DNA of 64,000 nucleotides from assembly GCA_022266195.1 (NCBI GenBank), contig WHVY01000001.1, forward strand, positions 14,632,001 through 14,696,000, read 5' to 3'. Position numbers and translations under genes: made by a program. The notes beneath the pieces are model-generated. The model did not search any database. It was given only the letters and a program-made list of their open reading frames with translations, and was not told the DNA's origin. Shown piece by piece: positions 12,401 to 27,800 of this stretch (position 1 is its first letter; every line of letters begins with the position of its first letter). Source of the DNA: Tetranychus cinnabarinus. Taxonomy: Eukaryota; Arthropoda; Arachnida; Trombidiformes; Tetranychidae.

Positions 12401-15400
12401 GATTGATGACTAAATAGATGTTAGCAATTAAATGATGGAAACTGTGATGATACGTAAATGGTGATTATGGTGGTAGACAGATGATCCAGAATAATGGCTA
12501 TGGATTGATGCATGAAAAAGTGTTGTAAGAAATAAATAATTCATCCAATTGATGATCATGATACTGAATGGCAGTTAGTTTTATCAGAAAATTACCATTT
12601 GATTGTTGATTGTAAATTGTTATCTTACATTTGAATATCTGATAAGGATTCAACCTAATTCAGTGTCTTTACAGCAATCATGTTATGCGAACATCTTTCA
12701 CTTGAAATTAGCCCAATTATTATCAATTTATGTATTCATTGTTTAGTGATAATCAGATTATTCAGACTAGATTAATGTTTCAATTGCAATAATTTCCTTG
12801 TTTTTTAATTAGATTGAAGTAACAAAATAAAAGATTTAAAATGTTATGTAAATGAAATACATTTCAATTGATTCACTTTGAGCACGGAATCTTCAGATTT
12901 TTTCATCATTTCAATCAATTTCTCGATTTCTTCATGTTCATATCAACTAACAAACCTCAGCAAACAAACCAAAATCAATGCAATTCAATCGTTTCAAATT
13001 GTCTGATTGAGTGATCTTTAACTTGCTTTAAATTAATAATCACAAATTTTGATTACTTCAATTAAAAGCATAAAAATTTGGTTCCATTTCAAAACATTAA
13101 GACAATTCAAATCAATGGTCTCATCCATCTTAAAGTGAGAAATAGTCATTTCCAGAATCTGTTTCAAGTTGTTTTATTCAAATGTCTTGAACTGTTGACT
13201 GATGTAAATAACCAGACAATTTACATGGATTAATCAGCTGAACCCTTGTCAATTCAATCAAATTGTGTTTTCAAATTCAGTCTATTAACAGTTTAATCAA
13301 ACGACTGAACTGTTTCGGATTGAAATGTTGGCTTTGGTTTGTAAAAGGCAAAAGGTTTTGGTGAAATGTTTATCAGAATAAAATGATCTTTTTTCAAAGC
13401 AAACCTTTTATGGGAAATAATGATATTGAGTCATAATTTTCACTGAAACCAGACTCAGTGATATTTCATGGTGAAATCAGTTTTTAATGGTTCATTTGCT
13501 GTACAGCTGGTTAGTTGAATAGTCAATCTTTGCATAAATGTTGCTTTTGAACTGCTTATTAGGATCAAATCGACTCTAGACATTGTTCCCATTGTGTGAC
13601 AATATTGTGGTTTCAGGTCGATTGTGTGACTTGAAATCATTGTCGCTATTAAACTTTGCGTGAAATCATTTGGACAAAGTTGATAATCGATTTCGTTATC
13701 AATTTAAAAAGACAATTTTGCAACTTTAATTGAAATATTTCTCATTCGGTAAGACATTCGGCTTGTTTAATCAATAACAATTGTTCATCTGTTAGACTGA
13801 TGACAACTGTTATTATAAATGAATGATGTTGATATCAATGAAGCTAAACTTTAATTGTATTTCATGAACAAGTACATTTTCAGGTAAAGGAAGACGTTCA
13901 TGATGATGATGATGACCATGATCAAAATCAATTGTACTTTAAATTAGTATCACGCAATAAATTCATTGAAGATAGTTTAACTAACAATCCTGTAAATCAT
14001 AAAACCGTAAATTCAATTCGAAATGATGTTTCACTTTTTTTCATGTTCATTATTGTGAGAAATACAATTGATTGAGCTTTTCTTTGGCTGATTAACTAAT
14101 CGCTGTTAAATCTTTAGTTCAAGTTCACTTGATAATTGAAATTTAAGATTAACCTTTTGATTGAGTTTCTGTCAGGAAATTTTGCTCCTTACAACTCAAA
14201 TGTATCAATGTGACGATTTGGGTTCAACTCTGATTTATGTGAGTTGGTTTCAAGTCAATTAATTGATTGTAACATTTGCTTTTTTATTTAAATTAATTTG
14301 CAATTAATAATTGTAAACTGTAAATTATGATAATTGAAGAATGAAATTGGTAAAGAAATCAATTTGTTTGTTATTAAAAGATTTTAATTTGGACAAATGA
14401 AGTTAATTTAATTTTGGTTTCATTTGGAGGTTTTTAGTTTCAATTTGATTTAGTTTCAAGTTTAATAATGTGAATTATCAAGTTAATTAAAAATAATTCA
14501 CGATTAGTTTTAGGCTTATTCGCACGATTTTATCCTAAAATGTTTCATTTGTAAGAAAGAGTTTAATCACAATTTTTTTTAATTAACTCATACTGTGATA
14601 CTATTAAACCCTTTTAAAGTTGGTTAAATTAAAGTAATGATTACAATTAATATTTGCTTCTTACAATGGCACTGATTCAAGTGTTGTAGCTATTTAAAAT
14701 ATCCAAACAATTAATTTGGTGACAAGAAATTTGAATTTATTCAGTTACTTCTTCATCTTGTATCCATGATTGTTGAATCTGGTCAAATTTGGTCAAGGAT
14801 ACCAAATTGAAACACTTTGCTAAGAATAAGCAAGATTGGAATTACATTGTTTACATCATTCAACTGGTTGAATTTGTTAATAATCAAGATAATCAATGTA
14901 ACCATTAACCAAAAAATTACTGTTCATCCAACATGAACGGCTGAGCCTAACCTAATCTCATTAGATATGATGAAGCCGCTATTAGTAATTGTTTAAAGTC
15001 AATGTCATCAGATAATGTTAATGATTATGGCGATGCCCGTGGTGATCTTGGCGATGATCCACACGATGATCCTGACAGCGATCCTGATGGTGATCTTGGT
15101 GGTACTGGTGATGAAAAAAGGTATGAAAAAGATCGGATTACTTAATTGTATAATAGATTTGGTCATTTTGCAAAAAAATCTTACCTAAAAAAAGGTGGAT
15201 GATGTTGATAGTGGTGATGATATTAATAAATAATGATGTTTGGTGAAATATTGTGCGTGACCAGGAAGGAGATGAAATGAAATGATCATGATAAGACATG
15301 GTGATGATGATGTTGATAATGAATAGACAGAGAAATAAGGTTAACAAAAAAAGAGGTTTTATAACAATGTACAATAAGATTTATAACCAAGACAAGAAAA

Positions 15401-18400
15401 GCTCAATGATAAAGATTGGAGTTCACTTTAAATCAACAGATTTTTAATAGGTTATTGTTGATAATGTGTTAACCACGAAATATTAATACACACTTTGAAA
15501 TATCACTTGATATTAATTAATCATAATTAACGATAAACATTTTAAGATCAAGTTAACCATTTTGCACAAAGAAACCCAATTGTAATGGCGTCAACTGGTT
15601 AACGCTTTCCCTCTCATTGGCTATCTTGATTGGCGGCTATTTATGAATTATGTTTTTCATTGTCTATAAATTATGGGCAGCAATTTAATACTTAATTTTA
15701 ATCAATGATTTTCATTTTACTCCAATTCAACTCTCAAATGATACTTTAAATAAAACAAAATATCTCTTTATATTCATTAAACATTTCAATGCTCCATTTA
15801 TCAAGTGCAACACTTTAACCTCTTCGCAACCAGAAATCAATTTTTAATTAAAATTTTGATTTAAATGTTTGAATTAGTCTTTTAATGCAAATTGCAATCA
15901 ATTTAGATTTTTTCAAAACTGTTCAAATGAGGAAATATAATCAAACGAAAAGCAAAAAGTGAAAAAATTTTGGTTGGAAATCTAAATTGAAAGTAGCGCT
16001 AGTTCATTAGAGTTTATAATTGGACAACAAAAGGTTGAATCTGGTGATGAAAGTATCTTTAAGGATTGGGTAAATCTGTAAATATCTTGATCATTTTTCA
16101 TCACATGCGATTATCCTTTATAATTTTCTCACCTTTTACCTTGATTTTTGTGTTTTTGTTGACGATGATGGTTGTGATGAAGATTGCCATCAGTATTTGT
16201 TGCCAGTTTTTTTGAATTTTACTTGTACAATCATCGTTTTCTATCTCACTGATCTTTTTGCTCTTCTTTTTTTCAAAGCATTTCTTTTGTTGTTTTCCCT
16301 CTCTCCTTACCTTTTATTGAGCAAAAAATTCTTGGCACATGGAAAACTTTTCTTCAGTTCCACAAGATTGACTACATTTCCATCATAAGCTGTGACTATT
16401 GAGATGGTTCTTTCTCTTTCTCTTTCTCCTTTTCTCCTTCTTATTCATCACCATCTTCCTTTCATTAGGATTTATCATCTTTGGTTTGTGTCATTGTGCT
16501 AACCATTTTTTTGCACTGCTAAATAGTAGTTAAAATCTGATCACCTGCTTTACACTATTAATTTTAAAAATTTCTTTGAGTACCTGGGCTAAAGTGAAAG
16601 TCAAGGTAATACATTAGTTTGTTAAATCTCTTGTGGGACCAAAAATTCATTGGATCGGAAAATTTGATGCTTAGTTTTTACACACTTGTTTCGAGACTTT
16701 TGTTGCCATTTTCATCCACTTTTGTGGTTCAAATTATGGCAACTTGAAGCAATCAGATTAACCAACATGCCGACAATTAACGCTATATTGGGATGCATTT
16801 AAACTCAAAACAGGAACATTAAGAAATGAAATATTTTCAATTCAGAGTCAAAAGGAAAGGTTAATTCTTGAATGATTGAAATTTGATTCAAAAGTTGCAC
16901 TTGAACCAAATTTTTAAATCTGGAAAAGGGTTAATGCGCAAACTCTGGTTTAAAACACATGGGGTTAATTTTAACCGTTAAAATTGTATGTAATTAATAT
17001 AGTTGATGATGACTTGATTCCGTTTTGTGAATTTAACTCTTCAGATTAAAATATCTGATTGAGAATATTTTGATTAGTTTTTAATAGTGTAACACCGATT
17101 CTGATTTAACTCTCTGTATAATTTTGACCCAACTTTTGGATGGCAACAAGTGTTACCTACCATTTTGATCACACATTAATCTAAAACAAAACTGATTACT
17201 GTTGGTTGGTTGGAGCCCGCATTTTACTAAATTGATCATCATCGAATTAATGTTACCCAAAATGGATTGGAAATCGTACATTTCATTAAATGGTGATGAA
17301 GTCAATGAAACTTAACATTGTTTAATATTCATCAATATCACTTGAATCTGGCAACGAAACTTTGAATAATGGTGGAATATTTTACCCATTTGGACTTTAA
17401 AGGTAGATGGAAGGTGATGATGATGAATCTGGTGATGATAATAATGAAAATAATGATGATAATAATGAATGGTAATAAGAAAGCAGTGAAAAGAAGAAGT
17501 AATTTGCTGCAAGAAAAGAAATGTAATCTTCACTTTTGACCATTACACATTTTTATGCCTGTTTGCAAGGAAATAAGAAAGAGGACGATTAATAATAGCA
17601 AGCCTTTTCCTGTTTGCATAAAATTACATTGTATTATTGTATAATGCTTTCTCCATACACTGTCCACTTTATCCTGGCTCTGTATTTGTGTGTATTTATT
17701 GTGAATTGACCCTAAGTGAGGGTGAAATTTGCCGCAAAAATTTGGATAACAATGAACATCATTTTTATGGTAAAATTTTTTGATTATACTCAGCAAGTAA
17801 GGTTGAAACTGCAAGTTCATTTCTTTCTGAACGAATAACTTTCTTTTTTTTCTCTCTTTTTTTTATTTCTTTTAGCCCCTTAATATCACGGTTATATGTA
17901 ATTTAACAACAACTTGGAATGAAAAGTTTACCTGGTGAAATACGATGGAGTGGCAGAAAAAGACTTTAACCCAAGAAAAAGAAGAATAAGAAGAATGGAA
18001 TGGAAAAAATGGCAAAAAGTAGAAAGTAATAATTATCCCTCAACTATCACATGAAGATTATGAGCTTTGGCCATTTATTAATGGGGTTTGTGATCTATTT
18101 GTGTGCCTCCAGATGAATCATCATGCATGATAATGTTCAGTGTTTCTCAATGCTAATCAAATGTTGTCAATTTATCGTTCATCACAAGTTATCTTCACAG
18201 TGAAAACCTTTAGTATAACAGTATAATTTGATAATCATGAGAAAATCCTAAACAGGGTTAGAGAAAGGAAATATTTTGATTAGAGTTGCTATTCAAATTG
18301 TTGGTTAGTATCACCATTACCAATATTATAGTCTATGGGTGATGATGAAGATGATGACGATAATGATGATAAATATTTGAAGATGGTGATTTTGATGAAA

Positions 18401-21400
18401 GTCAAAGTTGGACCAAAAAAACTGCTTTGCAAAGGTGGAGAAAGAAACAGCCTCAGAACAAAAAAACTGTTCAACGAATTGAAAGTAAAATATCACAAAA
18501 CGTTGCAATGAAATGATAACTTGAGATCTAATGGATTTTTTATGAACCAACTGAAGGCAAATAGTTTTTTCAGATGCTGTTGTTGATGTTACTTCTCCAT
18601 CATTATTTGCATTAGATTGTTTTTTCGTCTTCGCCATTTTCTGCAGACAAAAAATAATGATGATAATTTACAATTTTTTTAATAGCTTATCATCTACTTG
18701 TTATCCAGTTGCATTACAAGGCTGTGATCAAATTTCCATGGTTACATTGAACCAGCACACATCGTCCAGCACCCAGAATGGTTAATGGTCTTCATGAGAC
18801 ATGATAATACGGTTCGTTGGATTCACTGGTTAAGATGAAATGGCAAACATGTTATTTGAACGCATAAGAAGCAAAAAAAGAGTCGCCAAATTTTATCTTC
18901 AGAGATTCTTCAAGGTAAACTTTGCCAAAAGGTTGAAGTGACAAACAAAAAAGAGGAAGGAGAATCAAGGTGTAGAGGAAAAGGAGGAGGATGCCGATGA
19001 TGGTAGTGGTGACGATGATGATGAAGATGATGGTTAAAAGGCAAAAGAGTTTATCTAAACAAGCTCAACTACCTATTATTATGTTATTATGTTTTTGCAG
19101 ATTCATTAACTTTGACTTTTCTCTATCTTGACCATCATCTTGGTGATGACATGAAATGCCTCCTGTTACATCTGTAATGAACCATTGGTCGACAAAATTA
19201 ATTGTTCATCTAAATCATTATCTTTAATAACATGATAATCTTTCCTGATGATAACAACTTTAAGTAATTATTCAAAGGAATGAAGATGAAAGGAAATTTT
19301 CAAGACATGATAAAGAGAAACCAAAAGGTTGATCATCATCTTTTTAGAGATGAATGGACGTGGATGGATAATCTTTCTCTCTCTCTTTCTACATTCTTTA
19401 TCATCCATTCATCATCAATGTCTTTGTTCAATCTCTTCTAAATTAACTGCTCTTTTCCCAATCATCAAATTTATCGTTACAAGATGGAATTGAAAGGAAA
19501 AAAATGAAACTTTGAATACTTTTCAAAATCTTTTCATGATATTTTTCACCTCTTTCTGACTAACTTTGTTAACTTTAATGATTCTTATTCATTTTTTTCA
19601 TCAAGGAAACACTCATTGGCTCCTATTCAACATTGACCTTCACTTAGTATGGTCCATCGAATCCATTTTAATCTGTTTAATCTCCTGGTGATGTAGACTA
19701 TTCATAAAGATGAAAGAGCTGAGAAAAGGTTAAGTTAGATGAAAAGTAAAGGTTAACTTTTATATTTGATCAAATTTTTTACAATCTAACCCAATACATA
19801 AAATTAATAGCATCACTTGGTCAATTTGCTTCTGGATAACAAAATGAAATTCTGGTCAATCTTATATTCACCTTTTTTAGCGATAATTTGCTCAATGTGG
19901 ATTGACTCTAAGTGAATTGACTGTATCATTTACCAATGGCTGGTCATTGCTGAGCATATCATTGGAATGCTTTGCAGGTTGAAGTTTACATTTTGGTTCG
20001 CCATCAACGAGGATCAAGAATGATAATGATACACAAGATGATCGTTAACCTGAAACTATTTCCACTTAATAATGATTTGGATATACACGTTAAATCGTAA
20101 GCTATTGAAAATTATTAAAACAGAATCCCTAATAATATTGTGTGAATGATAATTATTTTGAATGGTAAATAATTACAATGTGTTAAGGTGTTAAACACTC
20201 CTTTAAATTGTGGCTTAACAAACACTCTCATTCAACTTGAATAATGTTTCCCCGATAATGCATAATGATAATCATTTTGGAAAGTTGCAAATTTGAAAAT
20301 TATTTGTTTTCAATTTGATTACTAATATTATTGATTCAAAATAATCATCAAGCATCATCATGATTCTGATTAAAATGTTTTCACATTTAACCGGATAGAA
20401 ACTTGAAGAGTAACTTTTTTTCTTTGGTCAACTTTCTATTGTACATTAATTATAAATAGAAATGATTTTTTTTCTATTCTCTAACGTTTTGTTTCTTTTT
20501 TTCTTACTTCATACAGTTTCTCATCTTATTGGTAAAAGGTCAACAAATAGCCAACACTGGAGAAGCTAGGAAAAGAGGGAAAAGCAATACAAACGGACCA
20601 AAGAGGCCAAACTGAGTGGGTCAATTTGATTTAACACGATTCAGTTCCATTTAATAGATGAAACTCGGATGATGGTGAACAAAGCTACCAAGCTCAGTTG
20701 ATTATAACGATAATTAAATGTAAAGATAAGGCTCATCCATCATCAAACCAACACTGGTAACAAAGATATTTGCCTGCATCAATGAGGTGCCTCATCATTA
20801 TTACCATAGGAATCCAGGATGCTTTAAGCCTAAAGGTTACATGAATTTGAGGTCAACTTTAAATCAAGATTGAGAACGATTTGATTTTCCTTTCAACTTA
20901 TCTTTCCATCAAAGATGAAAACAAAATCAAATCTGATTATTTTACATTATTATTCGTGTTTATCGTAAGTTGTTTGTCATTATAATTTCAATGCAGTTTC
21001 AATGCATTAATATCAAGAAATTGTAAATTAATTGTCTTTTTTTTCTTGATCAACAGCTTTTACTTTTTGCTTCTTTGGATGGTTAACATGGTGGTTACTG
21101 ACTGATTAACATAAATTATCAATTAATACTCAAGAGAAAGATTAGCAAATGGATAACAAGCATTTCATGATTAGTGTTGAACATCTTTTTCCGCCGTGGC
21201 TTACATGAAAATGAACCATTATTATAATGTTAACTACAGACCAGAAAACGTTCAAAATTAAAAAGCTAGAAACTGGTTAAGAAAGTAAAATATGTTTTAA
21301 TCTGTGGAACTCGATGAAATTTCCATTCCGTTATGTTTGGTTTACTGTTGCTTGAAGTGGCGATTGTTAGCAGCTATCATGTGGAAAGGAGTCGAGTGTC

Positions 21401-21884
21401 CGGTTGAATAATGGTTAACATGCATAATTTCTGATCTTTGGCGTTTTCCATTTCTTTTTTATGAAAATTATCATTCTTTCAACATATTGTAAGTGTAAAG
21501 ACGGGTGGACTTGGGAAGAAGAAATGATGATAAAAAAGAAAGATGATCAGAAAGAGAGTGAGTCTTTTATAAAGGTAGACAGAGAGTAAAACAGGTTTTC
21601 TGTCTTCTCATCTTCTCTTCTTTTCCTGTCTTCTTTGTGTGTGAACATAACGTTCACTCCGCCAAACATACAATAGCCTTTAGTTGCCAGTTGATGTAGG
21701 CACAGTAAAGGTGGATTTGTTTGTGTACATGTTTGTTGCTTAGTTTTTGTATTTTTATTTCTCATTATTTTTCTCTCTATTGATGTTGTGTGTTTTTTAC
21801 TCCCTGATCAGGTAAAAAAAAGGCAAGATGGAAAAGACAACAGTTAAGGTGAATGAACAAAAGAAGAGGATAATTCTGTGAATC
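9451..21884. other. Long gene-poor interval upstream of the cadherin gene
   Basis: No supported gene was found. Triplet microsatellites rich in GAT/ATC recur (about 10080-10110, 13900-13915, 15030-15110, 17410-17470, 18335-18375, 18985-19035), with an AGAG tract near 9925-9950 and a CTTT tract near 16410-16440. The location makes it a candidate for cadherin 5' UTR exons, promoter and enhancers, but no specific element can be called. Confidence 0.5.
15002..15145 (+). repeat. Degenerate GAT/CCT minisatellite reading as an acidic 47-codon ORF
   Basis: Short units built on GATCCTGAT / GGTGATCTTGG repeat imperfectly between about 15029 and 15112. Read from the ATG at 15002 they give a Gly/Asp-rich frame that ends at TAA 15143-15145. 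There is no splice context, homology or promoter, so a decayed tandem repeat is likelier than a gene. Confidence 0.4.
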
Positions 21885-24800
21885 ATGTTACTACAACCGG
21901 ATCAATTGAAATTATCAAGGTTAACATTGACTAATTGTTCAACACCAATGAAGTCCACCAAGCAAAGTGTCGTTGGATTAATTTTTAATTCACTTGTGTC
22001 AAGTACATCATCTCTTGTGTCCATTTGGATAATTTTATCACTACTCTCATCGCCACCACCACCAATAGTCCCAAACTCATCGTTATTTTCATTAGGATTT
22101 TTTACAATTGTTTTAACTTGCACAGCATCACCCTCATCGGTGCCCAATTCACATGCTGACAACAATTTTCCTCCTCGATTTACCTCGACCGGTTCATCTC
22201 TTGGTTCAGGCTCGGAAATTGTGATTCGAGTGAAGGAAGGCCCATCATCATTGGGTAAAGAAATTTACCGGTTAACTGGTGAAGATCCAGACGGTGATCC
22301 GTTAACCTTTGGTGTTTTGGGTACCTTTGGTGAGGATATACTTAAAATTGAAAATGTGAAACCTTCTCAAGCCATTATCTACCTGCGAAAAGAGCTTGAC
22401 CGGGAAACTCGAGACTCTTATTCACTGGTTCTTACCTTGACAGATGGTAAACTTGGTAAAGGAAACTATGTAAGTAACCCACAATTTCTCGAGCATGTTT
22501 ACCTTTTTTCTTCTTCTTCTTCTTACCTTATCTTCTTATTTTACCTTATCTTTTACAACTTTTCCTCTTCACCTTTTCCACCTCACCTTGTCTTCCCGTG
22601 ACTTCTCCGTATTTTCCCTCGTTTAATATTTACCTTTCCCATCTTATCCTGTCTCCACTCGAACCCACTGTGACTCAATTGTTTAACTTTAATGAGAAAA
22701 TGTAAATTAAGGGAACAAAATCAATCAAAAGTTCATTTAGCCTTTTCTATCAATTTACTCATAAATTAAAAGCCAATGTTTAAGGGATTAAACAATATGA
22801 ATGTAGCTGGTTGCTGTTCTGTTCATTGTTAATGATATCATGATCATTGTAAACTGAGTCTGGTTAGAAATGTTTCAATTGAATCAAGCTTTCTAAATGG
22901 TTCAGTAGTTTATCAATTTAATTCTTGATTCTCTTCCCTTGCTCTTGATAATCAACGATGAACAAATTGAAAACAAATTCAAGTAAATTTAGCAAAAAAA
23001 GTAAGCCTTTAATGAATAGCTAATTGTTGGATCTCATTGTGTTCAAATCTTGAGTAAACATTGTTAACAGTTATGAATTGAGAGTAAAAATATCTTCTCA
23101 TTGAAATAGATGAGCTTTAAATGAGGTCGAATGATCAATTGTCTTAATTAGCAGACATTCTGAATTCAGTAAATCTCATTGATAACAGAACGCCCTGAAT
23201 AAAGTATTATACAGTTGACTAACAAAGTAACAATTTCATTAGTTGAACATTTCACTTGCATAATTAACATTAAAAGATGAAAAGCAAATGATTTATATCC
23301 AATTAGCACAATTAGAAGAGACGCAAATTGTGACAATTTAGATTCTCAAATGTTTTAAAAATGGAAAACAAAAGAAAAGTTATTCTCTTGAAATGATTAA
23401 TTCTGATCATCTGAACATCTCTTGAAATTTGCATAACCCAAATCATTTCATTTTCAATGAGAAAGGATGAAAACAATAATGATTTAATTGGTAAACAAGC
23501 AACCAACAATTTAATCAAACATCATCTAATGAATCAAATCCAAGTTTAAATTTAGACTATTCATGTTCATTAGATTTAATTGTTTCAAATGTTTACTTGA
23601 AATGCAAAGATGAACTAAAGATGAAAACAGGAATTTAATCAATATTTGATTAACATGAATTTCAATTGAATTGATGACCAAAACAAACACTAAACACTGC
23701 AATTAACCAATCAATAAATGTTGGTATAAATTGCAATGAAAGAAGTGATATTAGAATTAATCATGATTAGAGAATTAATGTTAACCTAATCACGTTATTT
23801 GGTTAAATCGTGATTAAACATTGACAATTTAAATATCAATACAAAACCAATGAATATTTGATGTTTAAAGGTGTCAAGATGAGTTGAGTTGTTTATCAAA
23901 CAATATCAAAGACTAATCCAAACCCTTTAACCATTTTAGGCGTTTCTTAATCATCTCTCAAAGTTCCAACTGAACCCTCATTTGAATGAAACATCATGAT
24001 TCCAAACTGATCACATCAATAATAATCTTAATGATATACTTGTTATTATTTATATCTCTTCAATCTTGTGCTATAAATGTAAATCTGTTTGTAAAATCTG
24101 TTGGTCAAGAAAAAGGTGAAACAATTGATAAACTGTTTCCATCAATTTTTCCTCACAATTAACATCTGAATCAATATGATTTATCAATAGTTGAATGTAC
24201 TGTTAATGACAACAATGAATGTGAAACACTTTTCAATCTTCCGTATTTACAATGAACATTTAGATGAGAAAGATTCTCATAAATATTTCCCAAAATCTTC
24301 CAACATATTGTTTAATCAATTATTTGCATTTTAATTGTTACCTACAATATTGGAATGAATCCCAAGTATTATTAGCATTGGTGTGAAACAATTTAAATTT
24401 CCCATCAAACTTACAATCAATGTTAACCTGCCAATCAAGCCAAAAGGTTAACCAATGAAAGGATTAATCTACTTGGAGGAAACAATTAAAAAGCTTCTCA
24501 TTCAATAGACAATTTACATTTAATTTTAGACATTTTTTGCCATTCCAATTTATTAATATCAACATTTAAATATTTAATTATTCAACATCAACAATCAATT
24601 AGAAGCTTGGAAACAATTGAAAGCTAAAATTCAGTTGAAACTGTTCCCTAATTGTTTGAATAAATTGTCTTCTTTTTTTCTGGCAATGTTAATTGTTTCA
24701 ATCTCTTTTGTGCTTCTCACGTTAATTTGTCTGAATATTCAATTGATTCTCACTGAAAGTACGGAAGAATCATTAATCAGATAAAGATGATGATAGCTGA

Positions 24801-27800
24801 TGAAAAAAAAGGTTCAATAATATTGAAAGAAAAAGATTCATTGAGAGAAGAAAAAATGAATTCTAATTCAATGTGAGTTCTTCCTCAATATCACACTCTT
24901 TTTTCATCGCTACTTAACTTTAATTGCATATCAGTGTTGATAGTTCATTGATGAAGAAAGTTGCGATGAAATGACCTGGAAAACGATTCGTTGTTACCAA
25001 TGTTATCTCATTGTCTGATGAGGATTCTGATGAAGAGTCAAGCCTGGTTAGCTTAACCATGATAATCATTTTTGATGATAAGTGATAAAAAATCAATCAA
25101 TGTTGTTGTCTTTGAAATTGCATTTGTTACTCATTGCTCTTGATCCATCATGGATTCAATTGAATGGTAAAAATTCAGTTATATTTATAACCATCTTTTG
25201 ATAGATATATTTCATTTTATTTTAAACACTTTTTTTTCCATTTCTAGGCCAGCAACATCATACGCTCATCCATCATCATCTTTTCATTCATTATTCTCAT
25301 CATCACTATCCTTCTTCAACATCTGCATCATGAAAATAACTTTCAAGAAAAATAGAAGAAAATTGAATTCTTTTCATTTGATTTTCCATTGAAACAAAAC
25401 TCTTACATGTCATGATATCATTTACTTGATCAACCATTTAAAAATTTCATTGTCAGGTTCAAATTATATTTAGCAAATTAATTTAATCACTTTTCATTCA
25501 ATATTCAGAAGAAAATTTCTTTCAATTGATTTATCCATTTCACCCTTAATCGTTAATCATTTGATTAATTGTTACCCTCATTTGTATCATTTCCAATCGT
25601 CAATTCAACTTTGAATTGAAACCAGAAACAATTTGAATCATGTTTTTGTTTTGCAAACCAATTGTTCGAATTGAAATCATTTTCACCACAATTAAAGGTT
25701 AAATTGTTGCCAAAAAAGAGTTAATTTTATTCCTGATTCTCAGAATTTTCATCTTTTCTAAAAGTTGACCGAAAATTGCTGAAAATGTAAACTTAATTCA
25801 TTAATTAACTGAAAAAATTAATATTTATTTGTTATGAAAATAGTCTGGAGATGCTTTGTAATGAACCTTTTTTTAATCAAGAAGAAGAAGAAAAAGGTTT
25901 GAATTTCAATTTTCAATGTTGAATGAATGACCCTTTTTAGGCCTTTAATTTTAATTGTTTAACTAATTGTGTTAATTTTTTATCCTCTTGCAGATTACTA
26001 AATCCATGTTAATCATTGTTGAAGATATAAATGACAATGAACCGGTTTTCCGGCCTTTCCGTACAACTGTCAGTTTGTCGGAAAAAAGTCGACCCGGAAT
26101 AATTGAAACTGTTGAAGCATTTGACCAGGATGAAGGAAGATTCGGACAAGTTTTGTATCAACTCCAGGTAAGTCCATTGAATACAAATTAATCAACAATA
26201 ACAATTGAAAGACACTCAAGAGTTGAAACACTTTCCGAAGACAATGTGTCAATTTGTTTTGGGTTGACTTTCAAACCAGATTTTCCATCATTTGAAAATG
26301 ATATTTGATTGTAAATGAAATGATTGACTGATAATGTCCAGAGAAGATTGAAAACCGCAAAGTAAATAGACTAACCTGTTGATTGTGAGCCAGTTATGAA
26401 ACCATTTACTTTGTGTGGTAGCCGGAAACCATTTTCACATGAGAATTTTTTCACCAAGAAAAGAGGAAAAAAAAGTAAAAGAGAAAAAGTTCTTGATTCT
26501 AATAATAATCAGTCAATCTGACAAAAGGTTTTCTTCATTCAACTTTATGCATCTTCCCTTTCATTATTCAATCTAAAGACGTATCTTTACTCATCATTTT
26601 CAGGCTTATATTAGCATGAAGCGACAGTTGATAAAGAACTTTATTATTCTTCTTTTTAGCTTATTGTTTCCCTTCTGATAAAATAGTTTGGTGAACACAG
26701 AACAATGGTGATTTTTGAAGAGAAACATTTACTCAATCCAAATCTCAGGGAAAGTTTACCTTTATTATTGTTAATTAACTTGTCTGATTGTTATTCCAAG
26801 TGTGCAACAGTTAACTTTAATTGAGAAGGTAAAAGAAAAGGTAAAAGCTTAGGTTGACATGGCAAAGATTGGTTCACAAATTGGTCTGACCATAACTCAT
26901 TTGTTTTCCCATCAGCCCCATGTAACCCACCCTGCCTCTCTCACCATCTTGTGCGGTTTACTTTTGGCCAGTCATGGTAAACACGATAGTGATGATAATA
27001 AGAAGATGATAATGATGAACTTTGAAATTCTCACACCGCAACAATTTTGGACAAAAGTCTCGTGTAAATTGATAATAACCTTTGAGAGAATCAGTTAATT
27101 ATCAAATGAGCGACATTATTTTCCTATTAAATCGCATAACAAATTCATCTTACTCTTATGTGATTATCTTGATAATATAATCTAGTCCAGATTATCATAT
27201 AAAACGTTTTCTCCCAAAGATGTGACAAGATTTTTGATACTTTTTACTATTTACTCATCTCTTCATCATAAACATCATTCTGATCCTAAATCTTAAACTC
27301 TGTGAAACTTTTAAACTTGCATGTGAATCATGTGAAAACTTCAACTTAAAAATATTTACCAAACAAACCTAATCTTATTAGTTAATACAAGCTTATTTCA
27401 TCTTTAGTCAACTTATTAATAAACCAACAAAGCTAATTGTTTCCTTTTGATCAACAATCAATATTAGATTAACAATACATCAAACTGATTATAATCCTTG
27501 ATAATAACAGGGATTATCAACTCATAACAAGCAAAACATTTTGTACCAACAACCCACAATCAGGTAAAAAAAAGGTTCATCAAAATAACCATCAAAATGA
27601 ACATTAAAATGAAGTAAAAGGTAAACCAAACAATATGAGAAAAAATGGTGAAAAAAATTGATTTAATTGGCTGAAAAAATTGCAATAAAAATTGAAAAAT
27701 AAACCTTAATATGTACATATTTTAATATACATCATCTCTTATCTCATTGTATTATCATTCAAATACGTGTAGCCTTATTAACCTAACGCCCTCACATAAT

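Noticed and set aside
17530..17820. 96-codon minus-strand frame
   Set aside because: Starts at a non-ATG codon and shows no motif; likely chance in a gene-poor interval.
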